39,582 nucleotides of DNA from RFPI01 sp964470195 (GTDB taxonomy: Bacteria > Pseudomonadota > Gammaproteobacteria > Burkholderiales > Methylophilaceae): the NCBI GenBank assembly GCA_964470195.1, contig CAYYBG010000019.1, forward strand, positions 1-39,582, given 5' to 3'. Of the stretch, positions 7,891 through 17,217 are shown one piece after another (the first letter of the stretch is position 1; every line of letters begins with the position of its first letter). The position numbers and the translations under genes are program-made. Below the pieces are notes generated by a model. It saw only the letters and a list, made by a program, of their open reading frames with translations, searched no databases and had not been told where the DNA came from.

Positions 7891-8859
7891 ATGATTATTA
7901 TCACTGGCGGCGCAGGCATGATAGGCAGCATGATTGCTTGGCAGCTCAATCAAGCTGGTCGAGATGACTTGTTGATTGTGGACGACATTCAACATGAAGA
8001 CCAGTGGCAAAATTTGGTCAAACGTCGCTATGCCAATTATTTAGATAAATCTGAGCTAGCCTGTTTCTTGGCCGGCAAACCCAAAGTCGACGCCATCATC
8101 CACATGGGTGCTATCAGCGCCACCGTAGAACGCGATTTTAACAAGCTACTTCAAAACAATATTCGCTTTAGTCAATTGCTGTGGGATTGGTGTAGCCAAC
8201 AACAAGTTGCTTTTCTGTACGCCAGCTCTGCTGCTACCTATGGAGCTGGCGAATTTGGTTATGATGACAGTCGCTTAGATCAACTCAGACCACTGAATGG
8301 CTATGGCTATTCCAAGCATTTCTTTGACTTATGGGTACAACAACAAGTACAACAAGGGCATCACCCCGCACAATGGCAAGGATTTAAATTTTTTAATGTC
8401 TACGGTCCCAATGAATATCACAAACTGCGTATGGCCAGCGTGGTGATGCATAGCTTTCATCAGGCGCAACAACAGGGCTATATCAAATTATTTAAGAGCC
8501 ACCATCCAGATTATCAAGACGGTCAACAACTGCGGGATTTTATTTATGTCAAAGACGCAGCCGCAGTGGTGGTTCATGCCATGCAAACGCATGCTCCTTC
8601 TGGCATATATAATCTGGGTACAGGACAAGCACGCTCATTTTATGATTTGGCCTGCGCAGTGATGAGCAGTATGGGGCATCAGCCAAATATCGAATTTATC
8701 GATATGCCCGAAGATTTACGTGGACGCTATCAGTATTTCACGCAAGCCAATATGCAGAAATTAGCCCAGCTAGGTTATCTGCAACCTTTCCATAGTCTGG
8801 AACAAGGCGTGCAGGACTATGTAGAGAACTATCTTATGCAGGCCGATCCCTATTGCTAA
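7891..8859 (+). CDS. hldD: ADP-L-glycero-D-manno-heptose 6-epimerase
   Basis: HldD (RfaD) converts ADP-D-glycero- to ADP-L-glycero-D-manno-heptose, the donor for the LPS inner core. It is a short-chain dehydrogenase-fold protein of 322 residues. The NADP-binding GGAGMIGS is at the very N-terminus, the active site region is SSAATYG, and YGYSK supplies the catalytic Tyr and Lys. FNVYGPNEYHK is diagnostic of HldD among the epimerases. It opens a same-strand run hldD-gmhA-hldE-waaF, three of whose members act in the same ADP-heptose pathway. Confidence 0.97.
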   Translation: MIIITGGAGMIGSMIAWQLNQAGRDDLLIVDDIQHEDQWQNLVKRRYANYLDKSELACFLAGKPKVDAIIHMGAISATVERDFNKLLQNNIRFSQLLWDWCSQQQVAFLYASSAATYGAGEFGYDDSRLDQLRPLNGYGYSKHFFDLWVQQQVQQGHHPAQWQGFKFFNVYGPNEYHKLRMASVVMHSFHQAQQQGYIKLFKSHHPDYQDGQQLRDFIYVKDAAAVVVHAMQTHAPSGIYNLGTGQARSFYDLACAVMSSMGHQPNIEFIDMPEDLRGRYQYFTQANMQKLAQLGYLQPFHSLEQGVQDYVENYLMQADPYC

Positions 8860-8897
8860 TGCAACAATAACAACACTGATCAGAAAGAATAATCATC

Positions 8898-9458
8898 ATG
8901 GACCATCAACAATATCTTAATCAAATGATACAAGAACATCAGCAAATGTTCGCCCGTTTGGACAAGCTGATTCCCGTTATCAGCGAAGTTGCTGACACCC
9001 TGAAACAATGTATTGCACAAGGCGGAAAAATTCTGCTGATGGGCAATGGCGGAAGTGCTGCCGACAGTCAACATATCGCCGCAGAGATTGTGGGCAGATA
9101 TAAAAAAGAACGTCGTGGATTAGCCGCCATTGCGTTGACCACCGACACCTCGATACTCACTTCGGTAGGGAATGACTATGGCTATCACTATATTTTTGCA
9201 AGGCAAATTGAAGCCCTATGTCGCCCAGGTGATGTGGTCATCGGCATCACTACCTCAGGGAATAGTGAAAATGTGGTGTTGGCAATCGAAGAAGCTAATC
9301 GCTTGGGCGCGGTGACCATAGGCTTAACTGGTGGCAGCGGTGGCAAATTAAACGGTTTATGCCAATACAATATTGTCGTACCCTCGTCCGATACTCCAAG
9401 AATTCAAGAGGCACATATCTTTATCGGCCATAGTTTATGTGAAATGCTGGAGAGCTAA
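8898..9458 (+). CDS. gmhA: D-sedoheptulose 7-phosphate isomerase
   Basis: GmhA (LpcA) isomerises sedoheptulose 7-phosphate to D-glycero-D-manno-heptose 7-phosphate, the first step to ADP-heptose. At 186 residues it is a single SIS domain. The phosphosugar loop GNGGSAADSQH is at 50-59, the catalytic acid/base residues are probably E63 (AAEIVGRY) and H173 (QEAH), and TSGNSENV at 119-126 is the second phosphate-binding loop. It lies 38 bases after hldD and 2 bases before hldE. A DnaA-associated DiaA paralogue is the main alternative, but the neighbours decide for GmhA. Confidence 0.95.
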   Translation: MDHQQYLNQMIQEHQQMFARLDKLIPVISEVADTLKQCIAQGGKILLMGNGGSAADSQHIAAEIVGRYKKERRGLAAIALTTDTSILTSVGNDYGYHYIFARQIEALCRPGDVVIGITTSGNSENVVLAIEEANRLGAVTIGLTGGSGGKLNGLCQYNIVVPSSDTPRIQEAHIFIGHSLCEMLES

Positions 9459-9460
9459 GC

Positions 9461-10939
9461 ATGAATACATTGGCTGATTATCATGTTTTACTAGAGAGTG
9501 TGGAGCGCTTTCAATCCAGTGCAAAAAAAGCATTGGTGATTGGTGACCTGATGCTAGATCGCTATATTATTGGTGATGCACAACGCATCTCCCCTGAGGC
9601 ACCTGTGCCTATCGTTTTACAACATCGCTATCAAGAGAATGCAGGTGGAGCAGCCAATGTCGCCAGCAACTTAGTACAACTTGGTATTCATTGTGAAATA
9701 TGTGGTTGTATCGGAATAGATAACGAAGGAGATAGTTTGTTAGCGGTATTACAAGGCTTGGGAATTCACACAGACTATGTCTATCGCTCGGCCGACCGCC
9801 CTACCATCAGCAAAACCCGCATTATGAGTGGCACCCAGCAAATCGTAAGAGTTGATTTAGAGGATAGCCAAGCTTTGAATGCTGATGAACAAAGCGAATT
9901 GCAAGGCTTATTAATGCAAGCCTTGGCGCAACATCCGGATATCGTGATTCTGTCAGATTACGCCAAGGGTTTATTGAGTGCTAGCCTATGCCAGCAAGTC
10001 ATTCAATATTGTCGCCAACGTCACATTCCTGTGTTGGTGGACCCCAAAGGCAAAGACTATGCCAAGTATCAAGGCGCAAGTGCTCTTACTCCCAATAAAA
10101 AAGAGGCCGCTGAGGCTTGTGCTGTATCGATACAAGACAATCAAGCACTGTTGCAAGCAGCCAACCATTTGCGTCAACAATTACAACTCGATTTTCTTGC
10201 CGTGACGCGTGGTGAAGAGGGCATTAGTTTACTGACCGAGCAACAAAGCATTGATATTGGCGCAACTGCCAAACAGGTATTTGATGTCTCGGGTGCTGGC
10301 GATACAGTGATTGCCACCCTAGCTGCTGGTTTACTACATCAACTACCCCCCTTACACGCCTTGCAATTAGCCAATATCGCCGCAGGTATCGTGGTGGGTA
10401 AAGTCGGAACCGTGCCGATACAACGCCAAGAATTAATACTCACTTTGGCCAATAAAGAGCTTGGCCAGCAAACTGATAAGATTTGTACACTGCCACAATT
10501 GCAAGAAAAACTAGCGATGTGGAAGCAACAGAAACTCAAGATTGTATTTACCAACGGTTGCTTTGATTTATTGCATGCGGGTCATGTGACCTATCTAGAA
10601 GCCGCTCGCAAAACTGGGGACAAATTAATACTTGGCCTGAATACGGATCAATCTGTGCAAGCATTGAAAGGCCCTACACGCCCAGTGATTAATGAGCATG
10701 ATCGCGCTCGTGTATTGGCCGCATTAGAATCAGTCGATGCTGTGGTGTTATTCGATGAAGATACCCCTTTAAACTTGGTAAACACGCTTCGACCAGATGT
10801 GATTGTTAAAGGCGATGATTACCGCGAAGACCAAGTGGTGGGTGGTGAACAAGTCAAATCATGGGGCGGAGAAGTCAAGCTCATCCCATTGGTACAAGGT
10901 CGTAGTACCAGTAATATTCTGAAAAAAATCAATCGCTAA
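9461..10939 (+). CDS. hldE: Bifunctional heptose 7-phosphate kinase / heptose 1-phosphate adenylyltransferase
   Basis: HldE phosphorylates heptose 7-phosphate at C1 and, after GmhB removes the 7-phosphate, adenylylates heptose 1-phosphate. The 492-residue protein has an N-terminal PfkB/ribokinase domain (about 1-330) with NAGGAANVASN and the anion-hole signature DVSGAGDTV. The C-terminal nucleotidyltransferase domain (about 350-492) carries FTNGCFDLLHAGH, with the HxGH motif at H372-H375. Both halves look intact. It starts 2 bases after gmhA and is followed by waaF after 20 bases. A gmhB phosphatase is not adjacent. The HAD protein at 17957-18616 is one conceivable stand-in, but it is not GmhB-like in sequence. 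Confidence 0.97.
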   Translation: MNTLADYHVLLESVERFQSSAKKALVIGDLMLDRYIIGDAQRISPEAPVPIVLQHRYQENAGGAANVASNLVQLGIHCEICGCIGIDNEGDSLLAVLQGLGIHTDYVYRSADRPTISKTRIMSGTQQIVRVDLEDSQALNADEQSELQGLLMQALAQHPDIVILSDYAKGLLSASLCQQVIQYCRQRHIPVLVDPKGKDYAKYQGASALTPNKKEAAEACAVSIQDNQALLQAANHLRQQLQLDFLAVTRGEEGISLLTEQQSIDIGATAKQVFDVSGAGDTVIATLAAGLLHQLPPLHALQLANIAAGIVVGKVGTVPIQRQELILTLANKELGQQTDKICTLPQLQEKLAMWKQQKLKIVFTNGCFDLLHAGHVTYLEAARKTGDKLILGLNTDQSVQALKGPTRPVINEHDRARVLAALESVDAVVLFDEDTPLNLVNTLRPDVIVKGDDYREDQVVGGEQVKSWGGEVKLIPLVQGRSTSNILKKINR

Positions 10940-10959
10940 GCACAAGGCTTAGGCATGCT

Positions 10960-11967
10960 ATGCAAAATAAAACCTTGATTATCGGGCCTTCATGGGTGGG
11001 CGATATGGTGCTAGCACAAAGTTTATTTAAAGTGCTCAAGCAACAAGACGCTGAAATGCAAATTGACGTCGCTGCACCCGCTTGGACTTTGCCTATTCTT
11101 AAAAGAATGCCAGAGGTCGATCAGGCTATTGCACTGCCGTTTAGTCATGGAAAATTCTCTTTATGGCAACGCATACAATTGGGTAGAGCTTGGCGCAGTC
11201 GGGGCTACACTCAAGCAATCTTATTACCCAACTCATGGAAATCTGCCATTGCACCGTTTTTTGCTGGGATAAAAATCAGGACTGGATTTCGCGGTGAAAT
11301 GCGCTATGGCTTATTAAATGATATACGCCGATTAGACAAACACGCTCTGCCCAGAACAGTCGATCGCTTTGTCAGTCTTGCCATGCAACCATCCCAAGAC
11401 TCAGCGCAAATTCCTAATCCTAGCCTGCAAGTGGATCAAGCCAATGTACAAAAACTAGTCAGCACATGGAAAATTGATACCCACAAAAAGATACTAGGTT
11501 TGTGTCCTGGGGCAGAATATGGCGAGGCAAAAAGATGGCCTGGGCAATATTATGCTGATGTGGCAAGAAAGGCCATACAAGCTGGTTGGCAAGTGTTTTT
11601 GTTTGGCTCAAGCAAAGATCAAGCAGTGACCCAAATGATCAACTCACTCACTGCCAACGCCTGTCGCGACTTCGCTGGAAAAACCAGCCTGGGGGACGCG
11701 GTAGATTTGATGTCCCTGTGTGACACCTTAATTAGTAATGATTCTGGCCTGATGCATATTGCCGCTGCACTTGATATAAAGCTCATTGCTATTTATGGCT
11801 CTTCTGACCCTCACCATACCCCGCCAATGAGTTCTAATGCGGTGATTGAGTATTTGGGATTGGAATGCAGTCCGTGTTTTGAGCGAACTTGCAAGTTGGG
11901 TCATCTGAATTGTTTGAAACATATCACCCCTGACCGCATCATTGAGAAAATCGGAATCTCAACATGA
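10960..11967 (+). CDS. waaF: ADP-heptose:LPS heptosyltransferase II
   Basis: WaaF adds the second L-glycero-D-manno-heptose to the LPS inner core on the cytoplasmic face of the inner membrane. The 335-residue protein has a GT9 fold. IIGPSWVGDMVLAQ at the N-terminus is characteristic of WaaF, LCPGAEYGEAKRWP begins the donor domain, and SNDSGLMHIAAAL binds ADP-heptose. The C-terminal CSPCFERTCKLGHLNCL cysteine-rich segment is also typical of WaaF. The last 4 bases overlap the next gene (ATGA), indicating translational coupling. The partner WaaC is encoded at the other end of the island. Confidence 0.96.
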   Translation: MQNKTLIIGPSWVGDMVLAQSLFKVLKQQDAEMQIDVAAPAWTLPILKRMPEVDQAIALPFSHGKFSLWQRIQLGRAWRSRGYTQAILLPNSWKSAIAPFFAGIKIRTGFRGEMRYGLLNDIRRLDKHALPRTVDRFVSLAMQPSQDSAQIPNPSLQVDQANVQKLVSTWKIDTHKKILGLCPGAEYGEAKRWPGQYYADVARKAIQAGWQVFLFGSSKDQAVTQMINSLTANACRDFAGKTSLGDAVDLMSLCDTLISNDSGLMHIAAALDIKLIAIYGSSDPHHTPPMSSNAVIEYLGLECSPCFERTCKLGHLNCLKHITPDRIIEKIGIST

Positions 11968-13508
11968 CTGTAAAAATACTCTTTCATCAAGTATTGGCAA
12001 AACTAGAATCTCTCTCATCAACGCAATTGATCGCATTTTTCGCCATGCTTGCAGGATTGATTACTGTCCGCATTCACTATATCCATATGGGCTGGATTAA
12101 CTCGGATAGTGTGTTATATCTCGAGGCAGCAAAATGGATGCTAGCTGGAGAATTTTCTAAAGCACTGGCGATATATAACTGGCCATTTTATTCCATCTGT
12201 ATTGCCACAGTATCCAAAATACTCCACACACCGATATTTTTCTCAGCACAACTTCTCTCCACAGTTTTTTTTATGCTGACAACTACCGCCATGCTCAACA
12301 TCGTTTCACTATTGGGTGGCAATAACAGAACCATCGTCATTGCGGCAATTACCCTGTTTGGATGTGACTATATTGTCGGCGATATATTGCCTATGCTGAT
12401 GCGCGATCAAGGTTACTGGGCGTTTCTATTAGTCAGCATATGGGCTTTGATTAAATTTATGGATCACCCTTCATGGTGGATGGGTAGTGTTTGGCAATTA
12501 ACTGTCATGATGGCCACCTTGTTCAGAATTGAGGGCATTTTCTATCTTGCCCTACCTCTGATATTGCTCTTCCAGCAAGAGCAAACATGGGGCTACCGAT
12601 TATCAAGCTGGTTCAAAGCCAACTATCTTAATTTAATCGGCTTAGCATTATTACTGATCGGGTTTGCTGTATTGGATAGCCAGCAATTAGGAAGGCTACA
12701 AGAATTATCGCCATCCAGCATCATGCATGCCTATAGTGCTAAGCTGTTGAGCAAGTCAGATATGATGTCTGAGCAGGTGTTAGGAAAATTTTTAAATGAA
12801 TACGGCCTGTTTGTCATTCTAGTTGGCCTATTTTTAATCACCATCATAAAAAGTATTTTGTCTGCGGGCGTAATCTGCTCAGCACTCTGCTTCAACTATT
12901 TGTATAAATCCGCCAACAACACTGCACGCTTGCGTGTGATTTATGGCGTGATGATCATTTCATTGATCAGCATGTATTTAATCATTTCAAAAGTATTTAT
13001 TTTGTCAGGCAGATATACCATTGCTATGGCATTTATGCTGATCATGATTGCTTCCTTAGCTATCAAACAACTGATTGAAGATTCGGCTCAGCGATATCGT
13101 AAGTTGATTGCAATCGTTGTGCTAGCGATCTTCTCCATCACTTTGCTTAAAAATATACTGCCTAAAACACAGGGGTTTGCTTTTCGAAAAGAGGCAGCAA
13201 TGTGGTTAAAACAACATAATAGTCATCATCAGCCAGTGTTTTTCAATGATGTGAGAGTCGCCTATTACTATGGTGACGAGCGTCTTTTTGAAAAAATTTC
13301 GGCACAACGAAATAACCGCGAGGTCTATTTAAACCCGCAGCTAGATTCACTCAAGGCCTATAAGTTTATTGTTGTATACGCTACTAAACAAGATAAAGCA
13401 CTATATCAACTGCTCGAATCTACTTCAGATAAATTCGTGCGAATTAAATTGTTTGCTAATGACAAACATGACAAGAATGTTTCTATTTTTGAAAATATTA
13501 ACTATTAA
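11964..13508 (+). CDS. Multi-pass membrane protein, GT-C glycosyltransferase-like
   Basis: This 514-residue protein has about ten to twelve hydrophobic segments and a polar C-terminal tail of about 100 residues. Near the N-terminus it reads GWINSDSVLYLEAAKWML, an acidic residue in the first external loop as in GT-C fold (GT39/GT83-like) lipid-sugar-dependent glycosyltransferases. This motif plus topology is the basis of the call; I do not recognise a specific family. It overlaps waaF by 4 bases and so is made with the heptose genes, which suggests addition of a lipid-carried sugar to LPS or another envelope glycan in the periplasm. An O-antigen ligase or polymerase is less likely from the loop pattern. 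Confidence 0.6.
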   Translation: MTVKILFHQVLAKLESLSSTQLIAFFAMLAGLITVRIHYIHMGWINSDSVLYLEAAKWMLAGEFSKALAIYNWPFYSICIATVSKILHTPIFFSAQLLSTVFFMLTTTAMLNIVSLLGGNNRTIVIAAITLFGCDYIVGDILPMLMRDQGYWAFLLVSIWALIKFMDHPSWWMGSVWQLTVMMATLFRIEGIFYLALPLILLFQQEQTWGYRLSSWFKANYLNLIGLALLLIGFAVLDSQQLGRLQELSPSSIMHAYSAKLLSKSDMMSEQVLGKFLNEYGLFVILVGLFLITIIKSILSAGVICSALCFNYLYKSANNTARLRVIYGVMIISLISMYLIISKVFILSGRYTIAMAFMLIMIASLAIKQLIEDSAQRYRKLIAIVVLAIFSITLLKNILPKTQGFAFRKEAAMWLKQHNSHHQPVFFNDVRVAYYYGDERLFEKISAQRNNREVYLNPQLDSLKAYKFIVVYATKQDKALYQLLESTSDKFVRIKLFANDKHDKNVSIFENINY

Positions 13509-13567
13509 AATAAACTTTAATTTATTATGTAGAGGTTTAAGTAAATTAAAGCTTATTTGTATTCAAG

Positions 13568-14464
13568 ATGGAGCAACAAACATTCGTTTTATCCTATCAG
13601 GGATATAAGCATGACTATCGTATTAATTTAGGCGATGAAATTCAAACCCTAGCAGCTTCAAGACTGCTCCCCAAAGTGGATGGTTTTGTCTCACGTGAGT
13701 CGCTGAATAGGGTGCAAAAAAAATGTATTGTTTCCCTCAATGGCTTTTTTATGTCCTCCGCCAATTGGCCCCCCTCAGAGAATGTTATCCCTATTCCTTT
13801 TGCCTTTCATATCGCAAAAAAATCAGAACAGATAATTTGTAGTGCAAAAGGTTTGGGGTATCTAAAAAAATACCAACCGATAGGTTGCAGAGATGTGGGA
13901 ACAGTAGAAATTCTGCAAAAATATGGTGTTCAATCTTATTTCAGCAGATGTCTGACCCTCACGCTAGATGAGCGGCAGTCTAAGCCTAGTCAAAATAAAG
14001 TTTGTATCGTCGGCCTAGACAAAGACATGCAAAATCTTATCCCCAAAAAGCTTCGTAAAGATGCGATTCATATCAATCAGTCCAATATTCATTTGCCTAT
14101 GATTGACCACAACAGCAAGATGCAACTCGCTGAGTCTTTACTGGATTTCTATCGTGACAATGCGCGCTTGGTAATCACACAAAAAATTCACTGTGCGATG
14201 CCTTGTATTGCGATGGGCATTCCCGTCATCTTTATTTGGGATAGTGCTCGAAAGAATGACTATCGAGTAAAGACCTTGGATGGCATTTGTAAAATAAACT
14301 ACGTCAACAAATTGCTAGCAAAAATACCATTGGTGGCTAGGATAATGGCTAGAACAATTGATTGGAACCCGCCAGTGCTTGATATTGAAGAAACGAAACA
14401 ATCCATTAAGAAAAATTATTTATCTAGCTATGAAATGGCCAAAAAAAGATTTTATGAGGAATGA
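13568..14464 (+). CDS. Polysaccharide pyruvyl transferase family protein
   Basis: The 298-residue protein resembles the CsaB/WcaK polysaccharide pyruvyl transferase family, which moves pyruvate from PEP to a sugar hydroxyl as a ketal. Supporting features are an early INLGDEIQTLAA segment, the central PIGCRDVGTVEILQKYGV (the family's RD..S/T...L..G pattern), and the late LVITQKIHCAMPCIAMGIPVIFI with the conserved histidine. The sequence is richer in Lys, Asn and Ile than the heptose genes, hinting at a separate origin. It starts 59 bases after the membrane protein gene with no clear Shine-Dalgarno, and its end overlaps the convergent epimerase gene by 13 bases. The substrate cannot be told from sequence. 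Confidence 0.7.
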   Translation: MEQQTFVLSYQGYKHDYRINLGDEIQTLAASRLLPKVDGFVSRESLNRVQKKCIVSLNGFFMSSANWPPSENVIPIPFAFHIAKKSEQIICSAKGLGYLKKYQPIGCRDVGTVEILQKYGVQSYFSRCLTLTLDERQSKPSQNKVCIVGLDKDMQNLIPKKLRKDAIHINQSNIHLPMIDHNSKMQLAESLLDFYRDNARLVITQKIHCAMPCIAMGIPVIFIWDSARKNDYRVKTLDGICKINYVNKLLAKIPLVARIMARTIDWNPPVLDIEETKQSIKKNYLSSYEMAKKRFYEE

Positions 14465-15438
14465 AAATCTTGATACCAATCGGCAAATAATTGCACCCCA
14501 AGCTTGAGCGGCGTGCTTGGCTTAAACCCTACCCAATCAGCTAATGCCTGAGTATCTGCATAGGTTGCCTTGACGTCTCCTGGTTGCATAGGCAGAAATT
14601 CTTTTTCGGCGACTTTGCCAAACGCTTGCTCCATCAATCCAATAAAATCCATTAGTTGCTCTGGCTGATGGTTACCAATATTGAAAATTCGATAGGGTGC
14701 TGTTTTTCCAGGCTCAGGCGTAGCTGACTTATCACATACACGGATCACACCTTCAACAATATCATCGATATAGGTAAAGTCACGCTTCATATCTCCGTGA
14801 TTAAAAACCTTAATCGGCTTGTCATTAAGAATAGCGTCAGCAAACAAAAATGGCGACATGTCTGGTCTTCCCCAAGGTCCATATACCGTAAAAAAGCGTA
14901 AGCCTGTGGTAGGGATTTGATATAAATGACTGTAAGTATGCGCCATCAATTCATTGGATTTTTTGGTGGCCGCATAAAGAGACACTGGATGGTCGACTTG
15001 ATCTGACTCGCTAAAAGGCATTTTGTCGTTTCCGCCATAGACACTGGATGAGCTGGCATAAACCAAGTGCTCAACTGGGTGATGACGACATGCCTCTAGG
15101 ATATTCACAAAACCAATCAAATTACTTTGCACATAACTATGCGGATTAATCAGTGAATATCGAACTCCAGCTTGCGCAGCCAAATGAATGACTCGCTCAA
15201 TTTTATGTTGACAGAAGACCGAGTTGAGCGCTTCAGCGTCAGCAATATCCAAAGGATAAAAAGTGAAATTTTGTGCGTGTTTTGCTAACTGAATATGATC
15301 TAATCTGGCGTGCTTGAGCGCAGGATCATAATAGTCATTCAGATTATCCAGCCCAATCACCTGATCACCACGGGCCAACAATTGCATGGTCACATGAAAC
15401 CCTATAAAACCTGCTGCACCAGTCACCAACACTCGCAT
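14452..15438 (-). CDS. NAD-dependent epimerase, probable UDP-glucuronate 4-epimerase
   Basis: This extended short-chain dehydrogenase starts MRVLVTGAAGFIG with the NAD-binding GxxGxxG, followed by GLDNLNDYYDPALKHARL, a stretch typical of UDP-glucuronate 4-epimerases (LpsL, Cap1J, plant GAE). SSSSVYGGN and YAATKKSNE hold the catalytic Ser/Thr and Tyr-Lys. The product would be UDP-galacturonate. The start at 15438 (328 residues) has GGGAG about ten bases upstream and matches the family; an ATG at 15462, eight codons earlier, is also possible and would overlap the preceding gene. It is the last gene of a five-gene minus-strand run, right behind an ArnT-like transferase, so it may supply the nucleotide sugar for that pathway. 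Confidence 0.85.
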   Translation of the reverse strand: MRVLVTGAAGFIGFHVTMQLLARGDQVIGLDNLNDYYDPALKHARLDHIQLAKHAQNFTFYPLDIADAEALNSVFCQHKIERVIHLAAQAGVRYSLINPHSYVQSNLIGFVNILEACRHHPVEHLVYASSSSVYGGNDKMPFSESDQVDHPVSLYAATKKSNELMAHTYSHLYQIPTTGLRFFTVYGPWGRPDMSPFLFADAILNDKPIKVFNHGDMKRDFTYIDDIVEGVIRVCDKSATPEPGKTAPYRIFNIGNHQPEQLMDFIGLMEQAFGKVAEKEFLPMQPGDVKATYADTQALADWVGFKPSTPLKLGVQLFADWYQDFHSS

Positions 15439-15440
15439 CG

Positions 15441-16862
15441 CTACTTTACTCCCTGCTGACATATATTTCCCAGACCATACACGTACAAGGTGTTCGATTT
15501 TTTTAGATATGGCCTAAAGCTTCGCATTGTACAGGGTGATACTGAATTGTCGAACAGGATGGGGAAATGCTCTGAGATAACCAGGATAGATTTTTGTCGT
15601 TGGCTCAAGGTTTGCAAATCGCCCATTTTGACCACGCTGATAGGCTTACCAGTATAAAAAATAAGTCGGCTATCAAGGCTTTCGAGACTGACGATAGGTA
15701 CTTCACGAAAGGCGATATGCCACTGGGAAAAATCTCGCAAGGCAGAAAATCGATAGTCAAAATAATGTTGTTCAAATAGCACATAAAACAAGCTCACACT
15801 GCTCAAAAGGATGAATCCCAGCGCCAACATCCATTGTGCAAATCGCGCCCGCGCATAATGTGCAATGAGACTAATCTGCCAAGCCGCCATCAAAGCTAAT
15901 AAGGGGTAAATGGGCAACAAATATTTATCGTGTTTATTTCTAAATAGGCTGAATATCAGCAAAGGCACAAGTGCACCAATCAGCATGATCATGGCTGGCC
16001 GATTTTGCTTGATGTGTTGAATAAAATAATGACTGCGCCAGAACAAAACCATGATCAAGCCAAAAAAATCGATTAGTATCCAACCCAAATAACTTAGCCA
16101 TGGTTTGGCATTTTCTGTAGATTGGATTTTCTCCACCATATCCTGTTGAATTACCGAATCCCAAATATCGAATCCTAGTCGCATTGACACTAACCAATAC
16201 CAAATGCCAGCTATCAGCAGAAATATGATCCATGCCAGCACATGGCTGAAATATTTGATCACTAATCTATCACGATACAGCAATCCATAGACCAATGCGG
16301 GCAAAGACACAAACAACAAGGCCACCGGTCCTTTGCTCATCACTGCCAAAGCCAGCAAGACATAGCTGAATATCAGCATACTTTGACGCCGGGTCTGTAT
16401 ATATTGAATAAAACATATCCAGGCACTCATACAGAACAAACTTAACAGCATTTCGATTTCTGCACGTCTAGCCATTTGGGCAAACTCAAGATTTGCACAC
16501 AACAAAATTGTGGCCATCATCGCGACAAAAACGTTAAAGTGTTTTTTTCCTGTGACAAAAGTCAGCCACAATAACAAAATAGCCGCTATAGCCGATGGTA
16601 AACGTACAGACCATTCGCTTACTGTCCCCCATAGATGAGAAAAGCATAAAGCGATCCAATAAAACAATGGTGGTTTACTCAGGTAAAGTTGACCATTCAA
16701 GGTAGGCAATAACCAGGTATGCTGGTGAAACATCTCCTGCACCACTAATGCACGTCTACCCTCATTCAGAGTACTGAGCGGGATATTGCCCAATGTGACA
16801 AAAATTAATAAGGAAAAAAATACAATGAAGCTAAAGACGAGATAATCAGGTAATTTGTGCAT
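15441..16862 (-). CDS. ArnT-like GT-C glycosyltransferase (PMT_2 type)
   Basis: This 473-residue protein has about eleven membrane segments. The first external loop reads STLNEGRRALVVQEM, with the acidic residue and Arg typical of ArnT and other GT83/GT39 enzymes, then LNGQLYLSKPPLFYW, the family's KPP motif. Such enzymes transfer a sugar from undecaprenyl phosphate to lipid A or core in the periplasm. The start is read as ATG in a TGATG overlap with the upstream LAB_N gene; a GTG one codon earlier is the alternative. The upstream GT2 and LAB_N genes and the downstream epimerase gene form one overlapping unit with it, which supports a lipid-linked sugar pathway. Acceptor and sugar are not determined by sequence. 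Confidence 0.85.
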   Translation of the reverse strand: MHKLPDYLVFSFIVFFSLLIFVTLGNIPLSTLNEGRRALVVQEMFHQHTWLLPTLNGQLYLSKPPLFYWIALCFSHLWGTVSEWSVRLPSAIAAILLLWLTFVTGKKHFNVFVAMMATILLCANLEFAQMARRAEIEMLLSLFCMSAWICFIQYIQTRRQSMLIFSYVLLALAVMSKGPVALLFVSLPALVYGLLYRDRLVIKYFSHVLAWIIFLLIAGIWYWLVSMRLGFDIWDSVIQQDMVEKIQSTENAKPWLSYLGWILIDFFGLIMVLFWRSHYFIQHIKQNRPAMIMLIGALVPLLIFSLFRNKHDKYLLPIYPLLALMAAWQISLIAHYARARFAQWMLALGFILLSSVSLFYVLFEQHYFDYRFSALRDFSQWHIAFREVPIVSLESLDSRLIFYTGKPISVVKMGDLQTLSQRQKSILVISEHFPILFDNSVSPCTMRSFRPYLKKSNTLYVYGLGNICQQGVK

Positions 16863-17215
16863 CACGATTTTGTGACAGTATGGTTATCTTTACCGTTATG
16901 GATCAGCATCAAATTTCTCAGGTAAACGATGGTGCCCGGCAACTGACCAAGAATAATCACTGGATCTAGTTTATGCACTCCGTAAGCCAACACGATCAAA
17001 CCGCCAGCCAAACTTAGATACCAAAAACTGACAGGAATCAGACTTTTTTGATGACGTTCGCTGTGTATCCATTGCACGATAAATCGCATCATAAATAGAC
17101 ATTGGCCAAGCAATCCTATTACCAGCCAAAGCACATCCGCATTTGTCATACCATGGATATATTGCTGCAAAGATTCAGCGATATGGCCGAAAAAGAACCC
17201 AATGCCTTGTTCCAC
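16862..17215 (-). CDS. Small membrane protein with LAB_N (lipid A biosynthesis N-terminal) domain
   Basis: At 117 residues, this protein is made almost entirely of the LAB_N domain: three hydrophobic segments with the typical QCLFMMRFIVQWIHSERHQ and PVSFWYLSLAGGLIVLAYG stretches. Stand-alone LAB_N proteins are often encoded between a GT2 and an ArnT-like gene. Their biochemical role is not firmly known; movement of the polyprenyl-phosphate sugar across the membrane is one proposal. It ends in a TGATG overlap with the ArnT-like gene and begins 2 bases after the GT2 stop, so the three are translated together. The ATG is preceded by the end of the GT2 gene, which contains GAGG in its last codons. 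Confidence 0.88.
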   Translation of the reverse strand: MEQGIGFFFGHIAESLQQYIHGMTNADVLWLVIGLLGQCLFMMRFIVQWIHSERHQKSLIPVSFWYLSLAGGLIVLAYGVHKLDPVIILGQLPGTIVYLRNLMLIHNGKDNHTVTKS

Positions 17216-17217
17216 GA

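Noticed and set aside
14485..14505. ACCCCAA string resembling the IS-end motif within the epimerase gene
   Set aside because: It lies in intact coding sequence of a conserved gene, so it is coincidence.
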